A stretch of 64,000 nt of DNA from assembly GCA_963794215.1 (NCBI GenBank), contig CAWCCQ010000009.1, forward strand, positions 124,001 through 188,000, read 5' to 3'. A program made the translations under genes and the position numbers. The notes under the pieces are model-generated. The model saw nothing but the letters and a program-made list of their open reading frames with translations. It did not search any database and had not been told where the DNA came from. The stretch comes from DATKRB01 sp963794215. Lineage in GTDB: Bacteria; Actinomycetota; Acidimicrobiia; Acidimicrobiales; RAAP-2. Each line of letters opens with the position of its first letter. Within the stretch, counting starts at the first letter, position 1. Below, in pieces: positions 45,013 to 54,251 of the stretch.

Positions 45013-45064
45013 GACGCGACACTGGCCCGGCGTTTCCGCCGGGCCAGTGTCGCGTCAGGCTTTT
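45013..45064 (+). terminator. Intrinsic terminator with 20-bp perfect stem
   Basis: A perfect inverted repeat with arms at 45013-45032 and 45037-45056, a TTTC loop, and a TTTT run at 45061-45064. It lies 25 bases after the enoyl-CoA hydratase stop and before the convergent thiolase stop. The T run is on the plus strand only, so it terminates mainly the rightward transcript. It is by far the strongest hairpin I saw in the window. Confidence 0.85.
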
Positions 45065-45107
45065 GCCGACCGTCAGGCGGCGTGCGCCGCCGGCGTGCCT
45101 TGCGTGA

Positions 45108-46298
45108 TCAGGCGACCTTCTCGAGCACGTGGATGGCGCAGGCCGACCCGAGTCCGATGACGTGGGTGAGGCCGACCTTGGCACCCTCGATCTGGCGGTC
45201 GCCGGCCTCACCACGCAGGTGCATGGTCACTTCCACCAGGTTGGCCACGCCGGTGCACCCGAGGGGGTGGCCCTTGGACACCAGGCCTCCCGACACGTTG
45301 ACCGGAATCTTCCCGTCACGCCAGGGTCCGCGCTCGTCGATGAACTTTCCGGCCTCGCCCGGTGCGCAGAGCCCGAGGTTGTCGTAGTGCACCAGCTCGG
45401 CGGTGGCGAAGCAGTCGTGCAGCTCGACCAGGTCGAGGTCTTGGGGATCCACGCCGGAGATCTCGTAGGCCTTGGCCGCCGCCTCCCGGGTGAGGGTGTT
45501 CACGTCGGAGGAAGCCATTCCCCAGTCCACCCAGCGGTCGCTGGTGAGGACCGACGCCGAAATCTTGACCGCCCGCTTGCGGGTCTCGTCGGGCAGCGAC
45601 TTGAGACGCTCGCCAGTCACCAAGATCACCGCCGCCGCGCCGTCGCCGGTCGGGCCGCACATCGGGAGGGTGTTGGGCCAGGCGATCACCTCGGCGTTCA
45701 TGATCTCCTCCACCGAGAACGCCTTGCGGTACTGGGAGTAGGGGTTGAGCGTCGAGTGGGCATGGCTCTTTTCGGCCACCTTGGCGAACTGCTCGAAGCC
45801 CACTCCGTCGTTCTCGCGGGCATAGTCCATGCCCACCTCGGCGAACACGCCCGGCATCAGTCCGGTCCCGAGCACGCCCTCGCTCGCCACGACGTTGCCG
45901 GTCCGTCCAGCCGGGCTGAAGACCTTGCGGTCCCGGCTGGGCTGGACACCGAGCAGACCGGCCTTGCCCATCTTCTCGAAGCCGACGGCCATGCCGATGT
46001 CGGCCTCACCGGCCTTCAAGGTCAGGTAGGCGGTGCGGATTGCCGTGGCGCCGGTGGCACACGCGTTCGTGACGTTGTAGACGGGGATGCCGGTGGCGCC
46101 GATCTGGTGGAGGATCCGCTGCCCTGAGCCTGGCTCCAGCAACGAGCCGCAGCCGAGCACCCCGACGTCGGCCATCGTGATGCCCGCATCGCGTACCGCG
46201 CTGATGGCAATCTCCGAGGCCATGTCCATGGAGTCCTTGTCGGGGAACCGACCGAACTTGTGCATGTCCGCACCAATGATGTACACGTCGTCCGTCAT
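45108..46298 (-). CDS. Thiolase family protein (SCP2-type)
   Basis: A 396-residue thiolase. The nucleophilic Cys is in VYNVTNACATGATAIRTAY, later blocks are DLDLVELHDCFATAELVHY and the GHPLGCTG motif. It matches acetyl-CoA acetyltransferase/SCP-X-type lipid-transfer thiolases that cleave ketoacyl-CoAs. Unlike the thiolase at 13765 it retains a clear active-site Cys and the canonical GHPxGxTG. A DUF35 gene lies nine bases upstream on the same strand, so the two are probably subunits of one complex. Confidence 0.9.
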   Translation of the reverse strand: MTDDVYIIGADMHKFGRFPDKDSMDMASEIAISAVRDAGITMADVGVLGCGSLLEPGSGQRILHQIGATGIPVYNVTNACATGATAIRTAYLTLKAGEADIGMAVGFEKMGKAGLLGVQPSRDRKVFSPAGRTGNVVASEGVLGTGLMPGVFAEVGMDYARENDGVGFEQFAKVAEKSHAHSTLNPYSQYRKAFSVEEIMNAEVIAWPNTLPMCGPTGDGAAAVILVTGERLKSLPDETRKRAVKISASVLTSDRWVDWGMASSDVNTLTREAAAKAYEISGVDPQDLDLVELHDCFATAELVHYDNLGLCAPGEAGKFIDERGPWRDGKIPVNVSGGLVSKGHPLGCTGVANLVEVTMHLRGEAGDRQIEGAKVGLTHVIGLGSACAIHVLEKVA

Positions 46299-46307
46299 GA
46301 TGTCCCC

Positions 46308-46706
46308 TTACGCTGGCTCGAAGGCGAAGGCGATCGCCTCCGTACCTTCATCGTCGGTACCTAGGCTAAACGTCGTCAACCGCACTGGCATTCCCGTCTT
46401 GATGGTGTCAGGCGTCGGTGGGACGTTGACGATGTTGGCCTTCACGTAGCCACCCCCGTCGAGGTCCACCACCGCGGATACGTAGGGGGCCTGCAGGCCC
46501 GGAGCGGCGCGCTGGACGATGGTGAAGGTCTTGACCACCCCGGTGCGAGCGAGCTCCGTCCGTTCGAAGGGCCCAGTCGAGAAGCAATGCTCGCAGGCGC
46601 TACGGCGCCCGAAGTACAGCGCGCCACAGTTACTGCACTTCTCTGCGATGAGGACCGGTGCGTCGCCGCTCAGGTCCAGGTAGTTCACCACCGGAATCGT
46701 CGCCAT
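46308..46706 (-). CDS. DUF35 OB-fold protein with zinc ribbon
   Basis: A 132-residue DUF35 protein: zinc ribbon CSNCG ... CEHC, followed by the OB fold with VVKTFTIVQRAAPG and YVSAVVDLDGGGYVKANIV. It is the accessory partner of the thiolase directly downstream. ATG 46706 (MATIPVVNYLDL) is used; the longer open frame upstream is divergent-promoter DNA. This is the second thiolase-DUF35 pair of the window and the gene order (DUF35 first) is opposite to the first pair. Confidence 0.85.
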   Translation of the reverse strand: MATIPVVNYLDLSGDAPVLIAEKCSNCGALYFGRRSACEHCFSTGPFERTELARTGVVKTFTIVQRAAPGLQAPYVSAVVDLDGGGYVKANIVNVPPTPDTIKTGMPVRLTTFSLGTDDEGTEAIAFAFEPA

Positions 46707-46955
46707 GACTTGGGATGGTAGCGGGATGCCGAAGTGTTCGGCCAACCCGGCCACTCGCCGCCGGTCGAGTGGCCCGTGCCGGCCTGCCCGCCGACCGCAC
46801 AAGGTCCGGTCGGCGAAGGTCCTCACCTCCGAGCGGCTCGCCCCCGAATCGGAAGCCGCATGGCGTCACGGTACGGTACGAGGGACGATGGCGATCGGCG
46901 GGAAAGACCCGGATGCAGGAGTGGTGCTCCGAGGGCCGCGGCCGGCCTCGAGCCG

Positions 46956-48595
46956 GTGATCGCCAGGGCTGGGGGCGTCCCCCCCGTCGAGCCGGACGTC
47001 GAGGACGCCGGGATCGGTGCCTTCTCGTCGACACCCCCTTGGGTGGTGCGTCCCGAGACCATGTCGTGGCGGGAGGGCATCGACTCGCTGCGCCGGCGTC
47101 AACGACGACGTGTCCCCGAACTGATCCGGCGCCGCTCGGTGCCACCCTTCCGGCTCGTCCGTGTGGTCTTGACCGTCGGGTGGGCGGTCGCCGCGTGGTG
47201 GGCGACCGCCCGGATCCACGGCCGCAAGGGCAGCCGGTCCGAGCTCGCGCACCGGCTGCGCATCGCCTTCGAGGCCCTCGGTGCGACGTTCGTGAAGCTC
47301 GGTCAGGTTGTCGCCTCGGCCGACGGCATGCTTCCCGCCGAGCTGGTCAGCGAGTTCAAGCGGTGCCGGGACCAGGTAGCTCCCGCACCGTTCCCCCGTG
47401 TTCGAGCGGTGCTGGAAGCCGAGCTCGGCATGCCCCTCGCCGACTGTTTCGCCGAGTTCGATGAGCGACCTTTGGCCGCCGCGTCGATCGCCCAGGTGCA
47501 CGCCGCCCGTCTCACGACGGGCCAAGAGGTAGTGGTGAAGGTGCAGCGTCCTGGCCTGGACCGCATCGTCGAGCGCGACCTGGCGGCGATGTCCTGGGTG
47601 GTTCCCATCCTGGGCAAGCGCGTCCGCTTGGCGCTGCTCGCCAACATGCCCGCCTATCTCGAGCTGTTCGCCGAGACGATCATCGAGGAGCTCGATTTCC
47701 GCCTCGAGGCCCAGAACATGCTAGACGTGGCCGCCCTTTTGGCCCGGAGCGAGGACCGACCGGTGGTAGTGCCCCGACCCCACCCCGAGCTCGTCACCCG
47801 GCGGGTGCTCGTCATGGAGCCGCTCCGGGGGTTCAAGATCGACGACGACGAGGCGATCCTCGAGGCGGGTATCGACCCAACACCGGTGTTTCGCTCCTTG
47901 CTGGTGAGCTTCTTCGAGGGCGCCCTGGTCTACGGGGTCTTCCACGGGGACCTCCACGGCGGCAACATGATGGTGACCGCCGACGGTCGCCTCGGGATCT
48001 TCGACTTCGGCATCACCGGCCGCTTGAGCGGGACGGCTCGGGCCGCGTTGCTCCAGCTGCTGATCGGCGGGACGACCAACGACGTTCAGCTGCAGCTCCG
48101 TGCCTTCGCCGAGCTCGGCGGCTTTCCCCCGGCACCGATCTGGGCCGGGTCTCGGAGGAGCTGAGGTTGGACGAGCGGGCGGCGAACTCGCCGGCCCAGC
48201 TCTCGCCCGAGGAGCTGGCCGCCGAGGTGCGAGAGCTGGTGGCGAGCCTGGTCGACCACGGTGCGCGTCTGCCCAAGGACTTGTTCCTCTTCGTGAAGGG
48301 GATGATCTACCTGAACGCGGCGATCGCCGCGTTGGCGGCCGACGTCGATGTGTTCTCCGAGATCTTGGCCCTGTTCGAGCATTTCGCGACGCGCCACGGC
48401 GCCCAGCTGAACGCCGAGACGGGAGTCGCGGTGGGCGAGATCCCCATCGACCGCGACCATCTCCGCCAGCAGGCCAAGGCCCAGGTCGGGCTGGATGTCG
48501 ACCGCCTTACCTACCGCGAGCTGCGCGACCACCAGGCGGCCGAGCGCTCGGGGAGGGCGCCCGGCGGGGGTGACCCCGAAGCTCGACCGGCCTGA
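46956..48595 (+). pseudogene. ABC1/UbiB-family protein kinase-like, frameshifted
   Basis: A UbiB/ADCK-like atypical kinase. It has GATFVKLGQVVAS (KxGQ), PLAAASIAQVHAARL (Ala-rich loop), EVVVKVQRPG (ATP Lys), FHGDLHGGNMMV and GIFDFGITGRL (metal/catalytic loops). The frame breaks near 48126-48132, where one G appears missing from CCCCCGG; with it the sequence reads FPPGTDLGRVSEELRLDERA and continues in the other frame to 48595. The start is uncertain: GTG 46956 or ATG 47061. Family members support quinone or lipid metabolism at the membrane. No C-terminal membrane helix is evident. Confidence 0.85.
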
Positions 48596-48675
48596 CGCCA
48601 GCGGCGCCGATGGTCGGCAGCGGTCCGCGTTAACGTGGACGGCAACGTCAATCGATCTCGGCGCAGGTCGTGGTC

Positions 48676-50385
48676 ATGGCCGTCGGAGCGGTCCGCGCGG
48701 ACCGGTCCGACGTGGCAGGGGGTGGTCCTACGTCGAGCAACGGGCACGGTGATGCGACGCTGAACGGCGCCTCAGCCCACCCCGGGGAGGGCTTGACCCA
48801 CCGCCAGATCATGGTCGTGTTCTCGGGGCTCATGATGGGCTTGTTGCTGGCCGCCCTCGACCAGACGATCGTGGCGACAGCGCTGCCGACCATCGTGGGC
48901 GAGCTGCACGGCCTGGACCGCCTGTCCTGGGTCGTTACCGCGTACCTGCTCACCTCGACGGCCTCGACGCCGCTGTACGGCAAGATCAGCGACCTCTACG
49001 GGCGCCGCCGGATCTTCCAGGTGGCCATCGTGATCTTTCTCCTGGGATCGATCCTCGCGGGCCTGTCGCAGAACATCAACGAGCTGATCTTCACCCGAGG
49101 GCTCCAGGGGATCGGAGCAGGCGGCCTCATGACTCTGGCGATGGCCATCGTCGGCGACGTGGTCCCCCCACGCCAGCGCGGTCGCTACCAGGGGTACTTC
49201 ACGTCGGTGTTCGCCGCCTCGAGCGTGGCTGGCCCGCTCATCGGGGGTTTCTTCGTGCAGAACCTCTCGTGGCGATGGATCTTCTACATCAACGTGCCGA
49301 TCGGACTGGTGGCGCTGGTGGTCACGAGCTCGGTGCTCAAGATGGACTTCCCGAGGCGTGACCACGTCATCGACTACCTCGGATCGTTGTTCATGGTGTT
49401 TGCCGTGACCGGCCTGTTGCTCGTCACCGTCTGGGGAGGCAACACCTATCCGTGGCTGTCGACACCGATCCTGGTGAGCGGGGGCATCGGGCTCCTGTTC
49501 GGGGTCCTCTTTATCCTTCGCGAGCGCGTCGCCGTCGAGCCGATCATCCCACTCCGTCTCTTCTCGAACTCGGTGTTCACGGTGTGCAACGTCGCGGGCT
49601 TCATCATGGGCACTGCGATGTTCGGGGTCATCGTGTTCCTGCCGCTCTACCTGCAGCTGGTCAAGGGCGTGTCGCCGACCGTCTCGGGACTGCTGCTCGT
49701 GCCGTTGATGGGCGGCATCCTGGCCTCGTCCATCCTCGGAGGTCGTGCCATCTCCTCGGTCGGTCGCTACCGGATCTTCGCAGTTGTCGGTACCGGGACC
49801 GCCGCGATTGGCGTCTTGTCGTTGGCGACGCTGGGCCTCCACACCAACCCGTGGGTCATGTCCACCCAGTTGCTCGTGCTTGGTGTTGGTATTGGTATGT
49901 CCATGCCGGTGCTCACCATCGCCGTGCAGAACGGGGTGCATTGGCGTGACATGGGAACGGCCACCGCGTCGGTCAATTTCTTCCGGAGCCTCGGTGGGAG
50001 TGTCGGCACCGCCGCATTCGGGGCGATCCTGGTGGACCAGCTGGGCGCGAACCTCGTCCGCGATCTACCGGCACGGGTACTGGCCCATCTACCCGGCGGC
50101 AGCACCATCACCGGGAGCCCGGCGGCCGTCCGCCAGCTGCCTCCCGCGATACAGGTGCCCATCCTGCACGCGTTCGTGCGATCGCTCGACACCGTCTTCC
50201 TCTTCGCCGCGCCGGTGATGGCGCTGGCGTTCGTCCTCATGCTGTTCTTGAAGGACGTCCGCTTGCGCGACAGCGTGGGGGATGGCGAGCACGCCGTGCA
50301 GACCAGCGCCGCATCCTTCCTCTTGGAGGGAGCGGTGGAGTTCGCGGGCGACGACGAGGTGCTTCCGGCTCAGGGCGCCGGGTGA
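48676..50385 (+). CDS. DHA2-family MFS exporter (EmrB/QacA-like, 14 TM)
   Basis: A 569-residue drug:proton antiporter with about fourteen membrane helices. Motif A is GKISDLYGRRRIFQ, the family D1 region is LLLAALDQTIVATALPTI, and motif C-like residues lie in SSVAGPLIGGFFVQ. A 50-residue hydrophilic N-terminal tail precedes the first helix. ATG 48676 is used; GTG 48670 in frame is an alternative. The substrate is not predictable. It stands alone after the UbiB-like gene. Confidence 0.9.
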   Translation: MAVGAVRADRSDVAGGGPTSSNGHGDATLNGASAHPGEGLTHRQIMVVFSGLMMGLLLAALDQTIVATALPTIVGELHGLDRLSWVVTAYLLTSTASTPLYGKISDLYGRRRIFQVAIVIFLLGSILAGLSQNINELIFTRGLQGIGAGGLMTLAMAIVGDVVPPRQRGRYQGYFTSVFAASSVAGPLIGGFFVQNLSWRWIFYINVPIGLVALVVTSSVLKMDFPRRDHVIDYLGSLFMVFAVTGLLLVTVWGGNTYPWLSTPILVSGGIGLLFGVLFILRERVAVEPIIPLRLFSNSVFTVCNVAGFIMGTAMFGVIVFLPLYLQLVKGVSPTVSGLLLVPLMGGILASSILGGRAISSVGRYRIFAVVGTGTAAIGVLSLATLGLHTNPWVMSTQLLVLGVGIGMSMPVLTIAVQNGVHWRDMGTATASVNFFRSLGGSVGTAAFGAILVDQLGANLVRDLPARVLAHLPGGSTITGSPAAVRQLPPAIQVPILHAFVRSLDTVFLFAAPVMALAFVLMLFLKDVRLRDSVGDGEHAVQTSAASFLLEGAVEFAGDDEVLPAQGAG

Positions 50386-50413
50386 AGACGCATCGCCCGG
50401 CGGTCCGAGCTCC

Positions 50414-50761
50414 TCAGTAGACCCAGCCGGGCGTCTGGGGCTCCGGCAACGAATCGACGTGCCAGAACTCGAAGCCGGCCAGGCGGGCGTAATGCTCGTC
50501 GACGAAGGTGTCCCCGATGTGGACAAGGCGCGAGCAGCCGAACGAGGACGTGACCTCGGTCAGGTGGTGTTTGTGGCCGACGAAGTCGACGACGATGCCG
50601 GCCTTCTCCCACATGCGACGCTGCTCGGCGAGCGTGCGGTCCGAGGCGCTACCGATCACGTGGCCCCGACGCTTGGCCTCCGAGACCTGCTCGAGCAGGA
50701 CCGGTCCGGGCGGGTCACCCGTCTCGAGGGTGCCGTCGATGTCGAAACTGACCAAGACCAT
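50414..50761 (-). CDS. Small HAD-like phosphatase
   Basis: A 115-residue HAD-superfamily protein: motif I is LVSFDIDGTLE, motif II lies in HVIGSASDRT, and LVHIGDTFVDEHYAR gives the motif IV acidic residues. It has no cap domain and is shorter than typical HAD phosphatases (about 200), but both ends look natural. It may dephosphorylate small metabolites or proteins. It is convergent with the MFS gene. Confidence 0.78.
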   Translation of the reverse strand: MVLVSFDIDGTLETGDPPGPVLLEQVSEAKRRGHVIGSASDRTLAEQRRMWEKAGIVVDFVGHKHHLTEVTSSFGCSRLVHIGDTFVDEHYARLAGFEFWHVDSLPEPQTPGWVY

Positions 50762-50994
50762 TGCGCACGCAACGTAGCACCATCGCTTCGTCGGATCGTT
50801 CGGGCGAGCGCGTCGGCGTCCGGGCGCGAGGTCACGTTGGCGATGCTCGGTTGCTGTCGCCTACCGTGGCTCCGTCCGCACTCGGACCCCCGGCTCGGAC
50901 TATCGCTGGCCCGCCCGGCGCCGGTAGCGGGGGGGGTGTCGCGGCTGAGAGTCGGCGCGCGGCACCGTGTGGCGACCTGAACGAGGAGGTGGTG

Positions 50995-51498
50995 GTGGCA
51001 GTCGAACGATTCCCAGTCGAGGCTGGTCACGTGATGATGTTCGCCCGTGCGATCGGGGACCCCAATCCGGTCTACGTCGACGAGGAGGTCGCCCGCGAGC
51101 GTGGGCTGGCTGGCATCATCGCCCCGCCCACGTTCGTCCAGGCGAGCGCGGAGTTCGATCCCGACTACGGCTTGCGGCCCAAGCTCGGCCAACCCTGGTT
51201 CGGCTCGGGGCGAGAGGCCACTGGCATCGCGCGATCGGGCGACGGGGGAGCCGGCGGCGGCAGTGGGCTGCACGCCGAACAGCACTACGAGTACGCGCGA
51301 CCGCTTCGAGTCGGTGACGTCCTTAGTGCGACCGTGCGGCCAGGCAACACCTGGGAGAAGGAAGGCCGCCGCGGCGGCACCATGAAGTTCACCGAGTCGA
51401 TCACCGAGTACCGCGACCAGAATGGCGAGCTCGTCGTGACAGCTCGCTCGGTGGGCGTGGCCACGTCGCGGACGGTGGAGAGGGAGGGAGACCGGTGA
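50995..51498 (+). CDS. MaoC-like N-terminal (HadA/FAS1-like) dehydratase subunit
   Basis: A 167-residue hotdog-fold protein of the MaoC_dehydrat_N type: VEAGHVMMFARAIGDPNPVYVDEE, AGIIAPPTFVQAS and HAEQHYEYARPLRVGDVL. Such subunits lack the catalytic Asp/His pair and pair with a catalytic MaoC partner to hydrate enoyl-CoA or enoyl-ACP. GTG 50995 has GAGGAGG upstream. The stop overlaps the next gene (GTGA), which encodes exactly that partner. Confidence 0.85.
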   Translation: MAVERFPVEAGHVMMFARAIGDPNPVYVDEEVARERGLAGIIAPPTFVQASAEFDPDYGLRPKLGQPWFGSGREATGIARSGDGGAGGGSGLHAEQHYEYARPLRVGDVLSATVRPGNTWEKEGRRGGTMKFTESITEYRDQNGELVVTARSVGVATSRTVEREGDR

Positions 51499-51972
51499 GC
51501 CTGCGGGCATCGCAACTGAAAGTGGGTGATCGGCGCGAGGAGGTGCTCGTCGACAATCTGACGCGCACCCAGATCGTCCAATACGCCGGGGCCTCGGGGG
51601 ACTACAACCCACTGCACTCCGACGAGATGTTCACCACCCAGGTCGCCGGCTATCCCACGGTCTTCGGGCACGGCATGCTCACCATGGGGATGACGGGCCG
51701 ATTGCTGACCGACTGGGTGGGCGACGGGCGCCTCACGCGCGTACGGGGTGCAGTTCCGCAGCCAGGTGTGGCCTGGGGACACCCTGACCGGCACCGCCAC
51801 GGTCGAAGCGCTGCGCGACGAGGGTGACGAAACGCTGGCCGATCTCCGCATCAGCGTGGTCAACCAACGAGGAGAAACCGTCCTCAACGGCTCGGCCACC
51901 GCGCGTGCTCGACGCCTGAACCTCGACGCTGGCCCCGGCGGGCGCACCGGCGCGGTCCCTACAACGGGCTGA
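51495..51972 (+). pseudogene. MaoC-like catalytic dehydratase subunit, frameshifted
   Basis: The catalytic hotdog subunit of the (R)-enoyl hydratase pair: IVQYAGASGDYNPLHSDEMFTTQVAGYPTVFGHGMLTMGM contains the hydratase 2 motif with the catalytic Asp and His. After GRLTR the frame breaks near 51738-51742 because of one extra G; the other frame continues VQFRSQVWPGDTLTGTATV to 51972. The total of 478 nt is 159 codons plus one. It is coupled to its non-catalytic partner and overlaps the convergent LLM gene by 14 bases. Confidence 0.87.
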
Positions 51973-53161
51973 CCGGGGTGCCTGAGGCGGCACCGGGGGC
52001 GTCACCCGGCACCCCGGCCCGGGCTGCTCGCTCCGCCTCGTGCTTGGCGAACATCTGGTTGGTCGCGTTGGTCCGCTTCTCGACCAGCTCTTGTTGGACG
52101 CTGGTGATCCAGTCGTACGACCCGTGCCGATTGGCGTTCACGCCGCTGAAGTGCGGCAACACGTAGCGCGCGTAGAGCTCGTAGGAGCGCCGAGTCTGGG
52201 GCCAGTCGGCCCAGTTATTGGCCTGCAGCAACACGGCCCCGAACTCTCCTTGCTTGGCCAGCACCGCTTCGATTCGCGCGATGGCGTCGTCGGGCGTCCC
52301 GACCACTGCGATGTGGTTCTCGATCACCCAGTCGGCCGGGTCGACCCCAGCAGGGACGTGATAGCGGGGAAGGTTGTTGTTGAAGTAGGCCACGAACGCC
52401 GCGGTGCCAAAGTCGATGTTCTCCCGTGCCTGTGCGCGGGTCTCGGCCAGGTGCATAGTGAGCACCACCCGCAGCCGTCGAGGGTCCATGGTGCGCCCGT
52501 GCTCGGCGGCCACCTCGTTCGCCACGCGCCAGTTGGTGTCGAGGGCGTTGAAGCCCGCCGACTCGCCGGCAGCCACACAGAGCATCCCGAGGTCGTACTT
52601 GCCGGCGAGTCGCCCGCCAGAGGGGGTGACCGCGCTGGCCACGCAGACCTCAGGGTGCGGCTGGGTGTAGGGGAGCAGATGGGTCCGGGCGTCGCGCAGC
52701 GTGTACCACTCGGACACCTCGGAGACCACCTCGCCGCGGAGGAGGCGCAGGATCACGTCGATCCCCTCGGCCATCCGGTCACGGGTCGTCTCGGGCTCGA
52801 TCCCCATCATCAGGGCGTCGGAGGCCAACAGGCCCGGACCCACCCCGAGCATCACCCGGCCCCGGGTCATGTGGTCGAGTTGGAGCAGCCGGTTCGCCAC
52901 GTTGAGGGGATGGTGGTAGGGCAGGGAGACGACTCCGGTACCGAAGCGGATGTGCTTGGTCCGTTCGGCGGCCGCGGCGATGAAGATCTCGGGGGAATCG
53001 ATTGTCTCCATGCCCCCGGAGTGGTGCTCACCGATCCACGCCTCGTCGAAACCGAGATCGTCGAGGAGCTCGATCAGCGCCAGGTCGCGCTCGAAGCAAA
53101 GGGTGGGGTTCTCATCCAGCGCATGGAACGGGGCGAGGAAGACCCCGTGTCGAAGCTCCAT
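51959..53161 (-). CDS. LLM-class flavin-dependent monooxygenase (limonene-monooxygenase-like)
   Basis: A 400-residue bacterial-luciferase-like monooxygenase. It begins MELRHGVFLAPFHALDENP and has DEAWIGEHHSGGMETIDSPE, GTGVVSLPYHHPLNVANRLLQLDH and MLGVGPGLLASDALMMG, typical of the longer FMN-dependent group that includes limonene and alkanesulfonate-type monooxygenases. It would need reduced flavin from a separate reductase, none of which is adjacent. It stands alone on the minus strand. Confidence 0.88.
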   Translation of the reverse strand: MELRHGVFLAPFHALDENPTLCFERDLALIELLDDLGFDEAWIGEHHSGGMETIDSPEIFIAAAAERTKHIRFGTGVVSLPYHHPLNVANRLLQLDHMTRGRVMLGVGPGLLASDALMMGIEPETTRDRMAEGIDVILRLLRGEVVSEVSEWYTLRDARTHLLPYTQPHPEVCVASAVTPSGGRLAGKYDLGMLCVAAGESAGFNALDTNWRVANEVAAEHGRTMDPRRLRVVLTMHLAETRAQARENIDFGTAAFVAYFNNNLPRYHVPAGVDPADWVIENHIAVVGTPDDAIARIEAVLAKQGEFGAVLLQANNWADWPQTRRSYELYARYVLPHFSGVNANRHGSYDWITSVQQELVEKRTNATNQMFAKHEAERAARAGVPGDAPGAASGTPVSPL

Positions 53162-53280
53162 CGAACTCCTCCTCGTGCTGCTTGTGGGCCGGTGTCCGAG
53201 CTGCCCCGCTGTCCGCTTTCGGCGCGCAGCCTACTCTGGGCCCGCCGTACGGACCGGGGCGCAGCAGTGCCCGGAGGAGG

Positions 53281-53709
53281 TCAGTTGTGCAGGGCCGAAA
53301 GGGCACGCTGGCGGTCGGCGAGCGCCTTGAGGATCTTGCGGGTGATCGAGGGGGCCTCTTCGATGAGGGCGTCGAACTCGCGCGAATCGAGCACCAGCAG
53401 CTCCATGGGCTCGTCGGCCACGATGGTGGCGGTCCGAGGAGCACGGTCGAGCAGCGCCATCTCCCCGAAGAAGTCGCCCGGCCCGAAGCGGGCCACGAGC
53501 TTGCCGTCACGAAAGCACCGTGCTGATCCCGAGGTGACGAGGAAGAACTCGCGTCCGATGGCACCTTGCTTGGTGAGCGTCACGCCGGCGTCGACCTGCA
53601 CGTTCGTTCCGAGCGATGCAATGCGGCGCAGCTCGGGACGCGAGCATGCCGAAAACAGCGGAACCTCGGCCAGCATCTCGAGCACCTGTCTGGGTATCCC
53701 TCCAGCCAT
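53281..53709 (-). CDS. Cyclic nucleotide-binding domain protein
   Basis: A 142-residue protein consisting of one cNMP-binding domain: LEMLAEVPLFSACSRPELR, FFLVTSGSARCFRDGK and the phosphate-binding cassette FGPGDFFGEMALLDRAPRTATIVA, which keeps the Gly-Glu and Arg-Thr-Ala features of true cNMP binders. There is no DNA-binding or enzymatic domain. ATG 53709 has GAAGGAAG upstream. It may sense cAMP and act through a partner. It is divergent from a small conserved gene. Confidence 0.85.
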   Translation of the reverse strand: MAGGIPRQVLEMLAEVPLFSACSRPELRRIASLGTNVQVDAGVTLTKQGAIGREFFLVTSGSARCFRDGKLVARFGPGDFFGEMALLDRAPRTATIVADEPMELLVLDSREFDALIEEAPSITRKILKALADRQRALSALHN

Positions 53710-53907
53710 CGGCTTCCTTCCTCGTCGGTTGCCATGGCCCGCCCCCTCGGGGCGCCAGGTATGACGCCGGAACGGTAGCACCGAGGAAGTGCTCGAGCCG
53801 TCCGAGCCGGACGCGTCGGACAGTGGCCGGGGGGCGGCAGCCCTTCCATGTGGTGCGCCGATCGCCGGCCACCAGTGGCCCGGCGCCACCAGTTTGGGAG
53901 GTCATCT

Positions 53908-53921
53908 GCCCGATATCGGGC
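53908..53921. promoter_or_regulatory. Perfect 14-bp palindrome upstream of small conserved gene
   Basis: GCCCGATATCGGGC is perfectly self-complementary and lies 36 bases upstream of the ATG at 53958, followed by an AT-richer stretch (TTTCTTGCAATTTC). The position suggests a dimeric regulator site at or near the promoter of the small gene or of the divergent cNMP-binding gene. Confidence 0.4.
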
Positions 53922-53957
53922 CAGTTTCTTGCAATTTCGGACTTCGAGGTAGAACGT

Positions 53958-54239
53958 ATGGGGGTGGCCGACGTGGGGGCGAGCGAGGGCGACCTCGTGA
54001 GTCACCTGTGTCGCACCAGCGGCTTGCGGCCCGGCGAGGCGGAACGGCTGGTCGGGGAGGTCTTGGCGTACTTCTCCGAGTCGCTGGAGGAGTTCGTGCG
54101 TCGTCGGCACGGCGAACTGCAGGAAAGAGGCATGAAGAACGGGGCCATCTTCGAGGTCATCGCTCGAGAGATCCCCGAACGGCGGGTGATGCCCAGGAGA
54201 CTGTCGCAGCGACAGATCCGTCGGCTCATCTACGGATGA
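53958..54239 (+). CDS. Conserved hypothetical small protein upstream of glmS
   Basis: A 93-residue, charged, helical protein: VLAYFSESLEEFVRRRHGELQERGMKNG, then FEVIAREIPERRV and the C-terminal block LSQRQIRRLIYG. I know this pattern only as a small conserved bacterial protein without assigned function. ATG 53958 has a GAGG site upstream; open sequence before it is not conserved. It ends 12 bases before glmS and is likely cotranscribed. Confidence 0.7.
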   Translation: MGVADVGASEGDLVSHLCRTSGLRPGEAERLVGEVLAYFSESLEEFVRRRHGELQERGMKNGAIFEVIAREIPERRVMPRRLSQRQIRRLIYG

Positions 54240-54251
54240 AAGGCTCGAACC

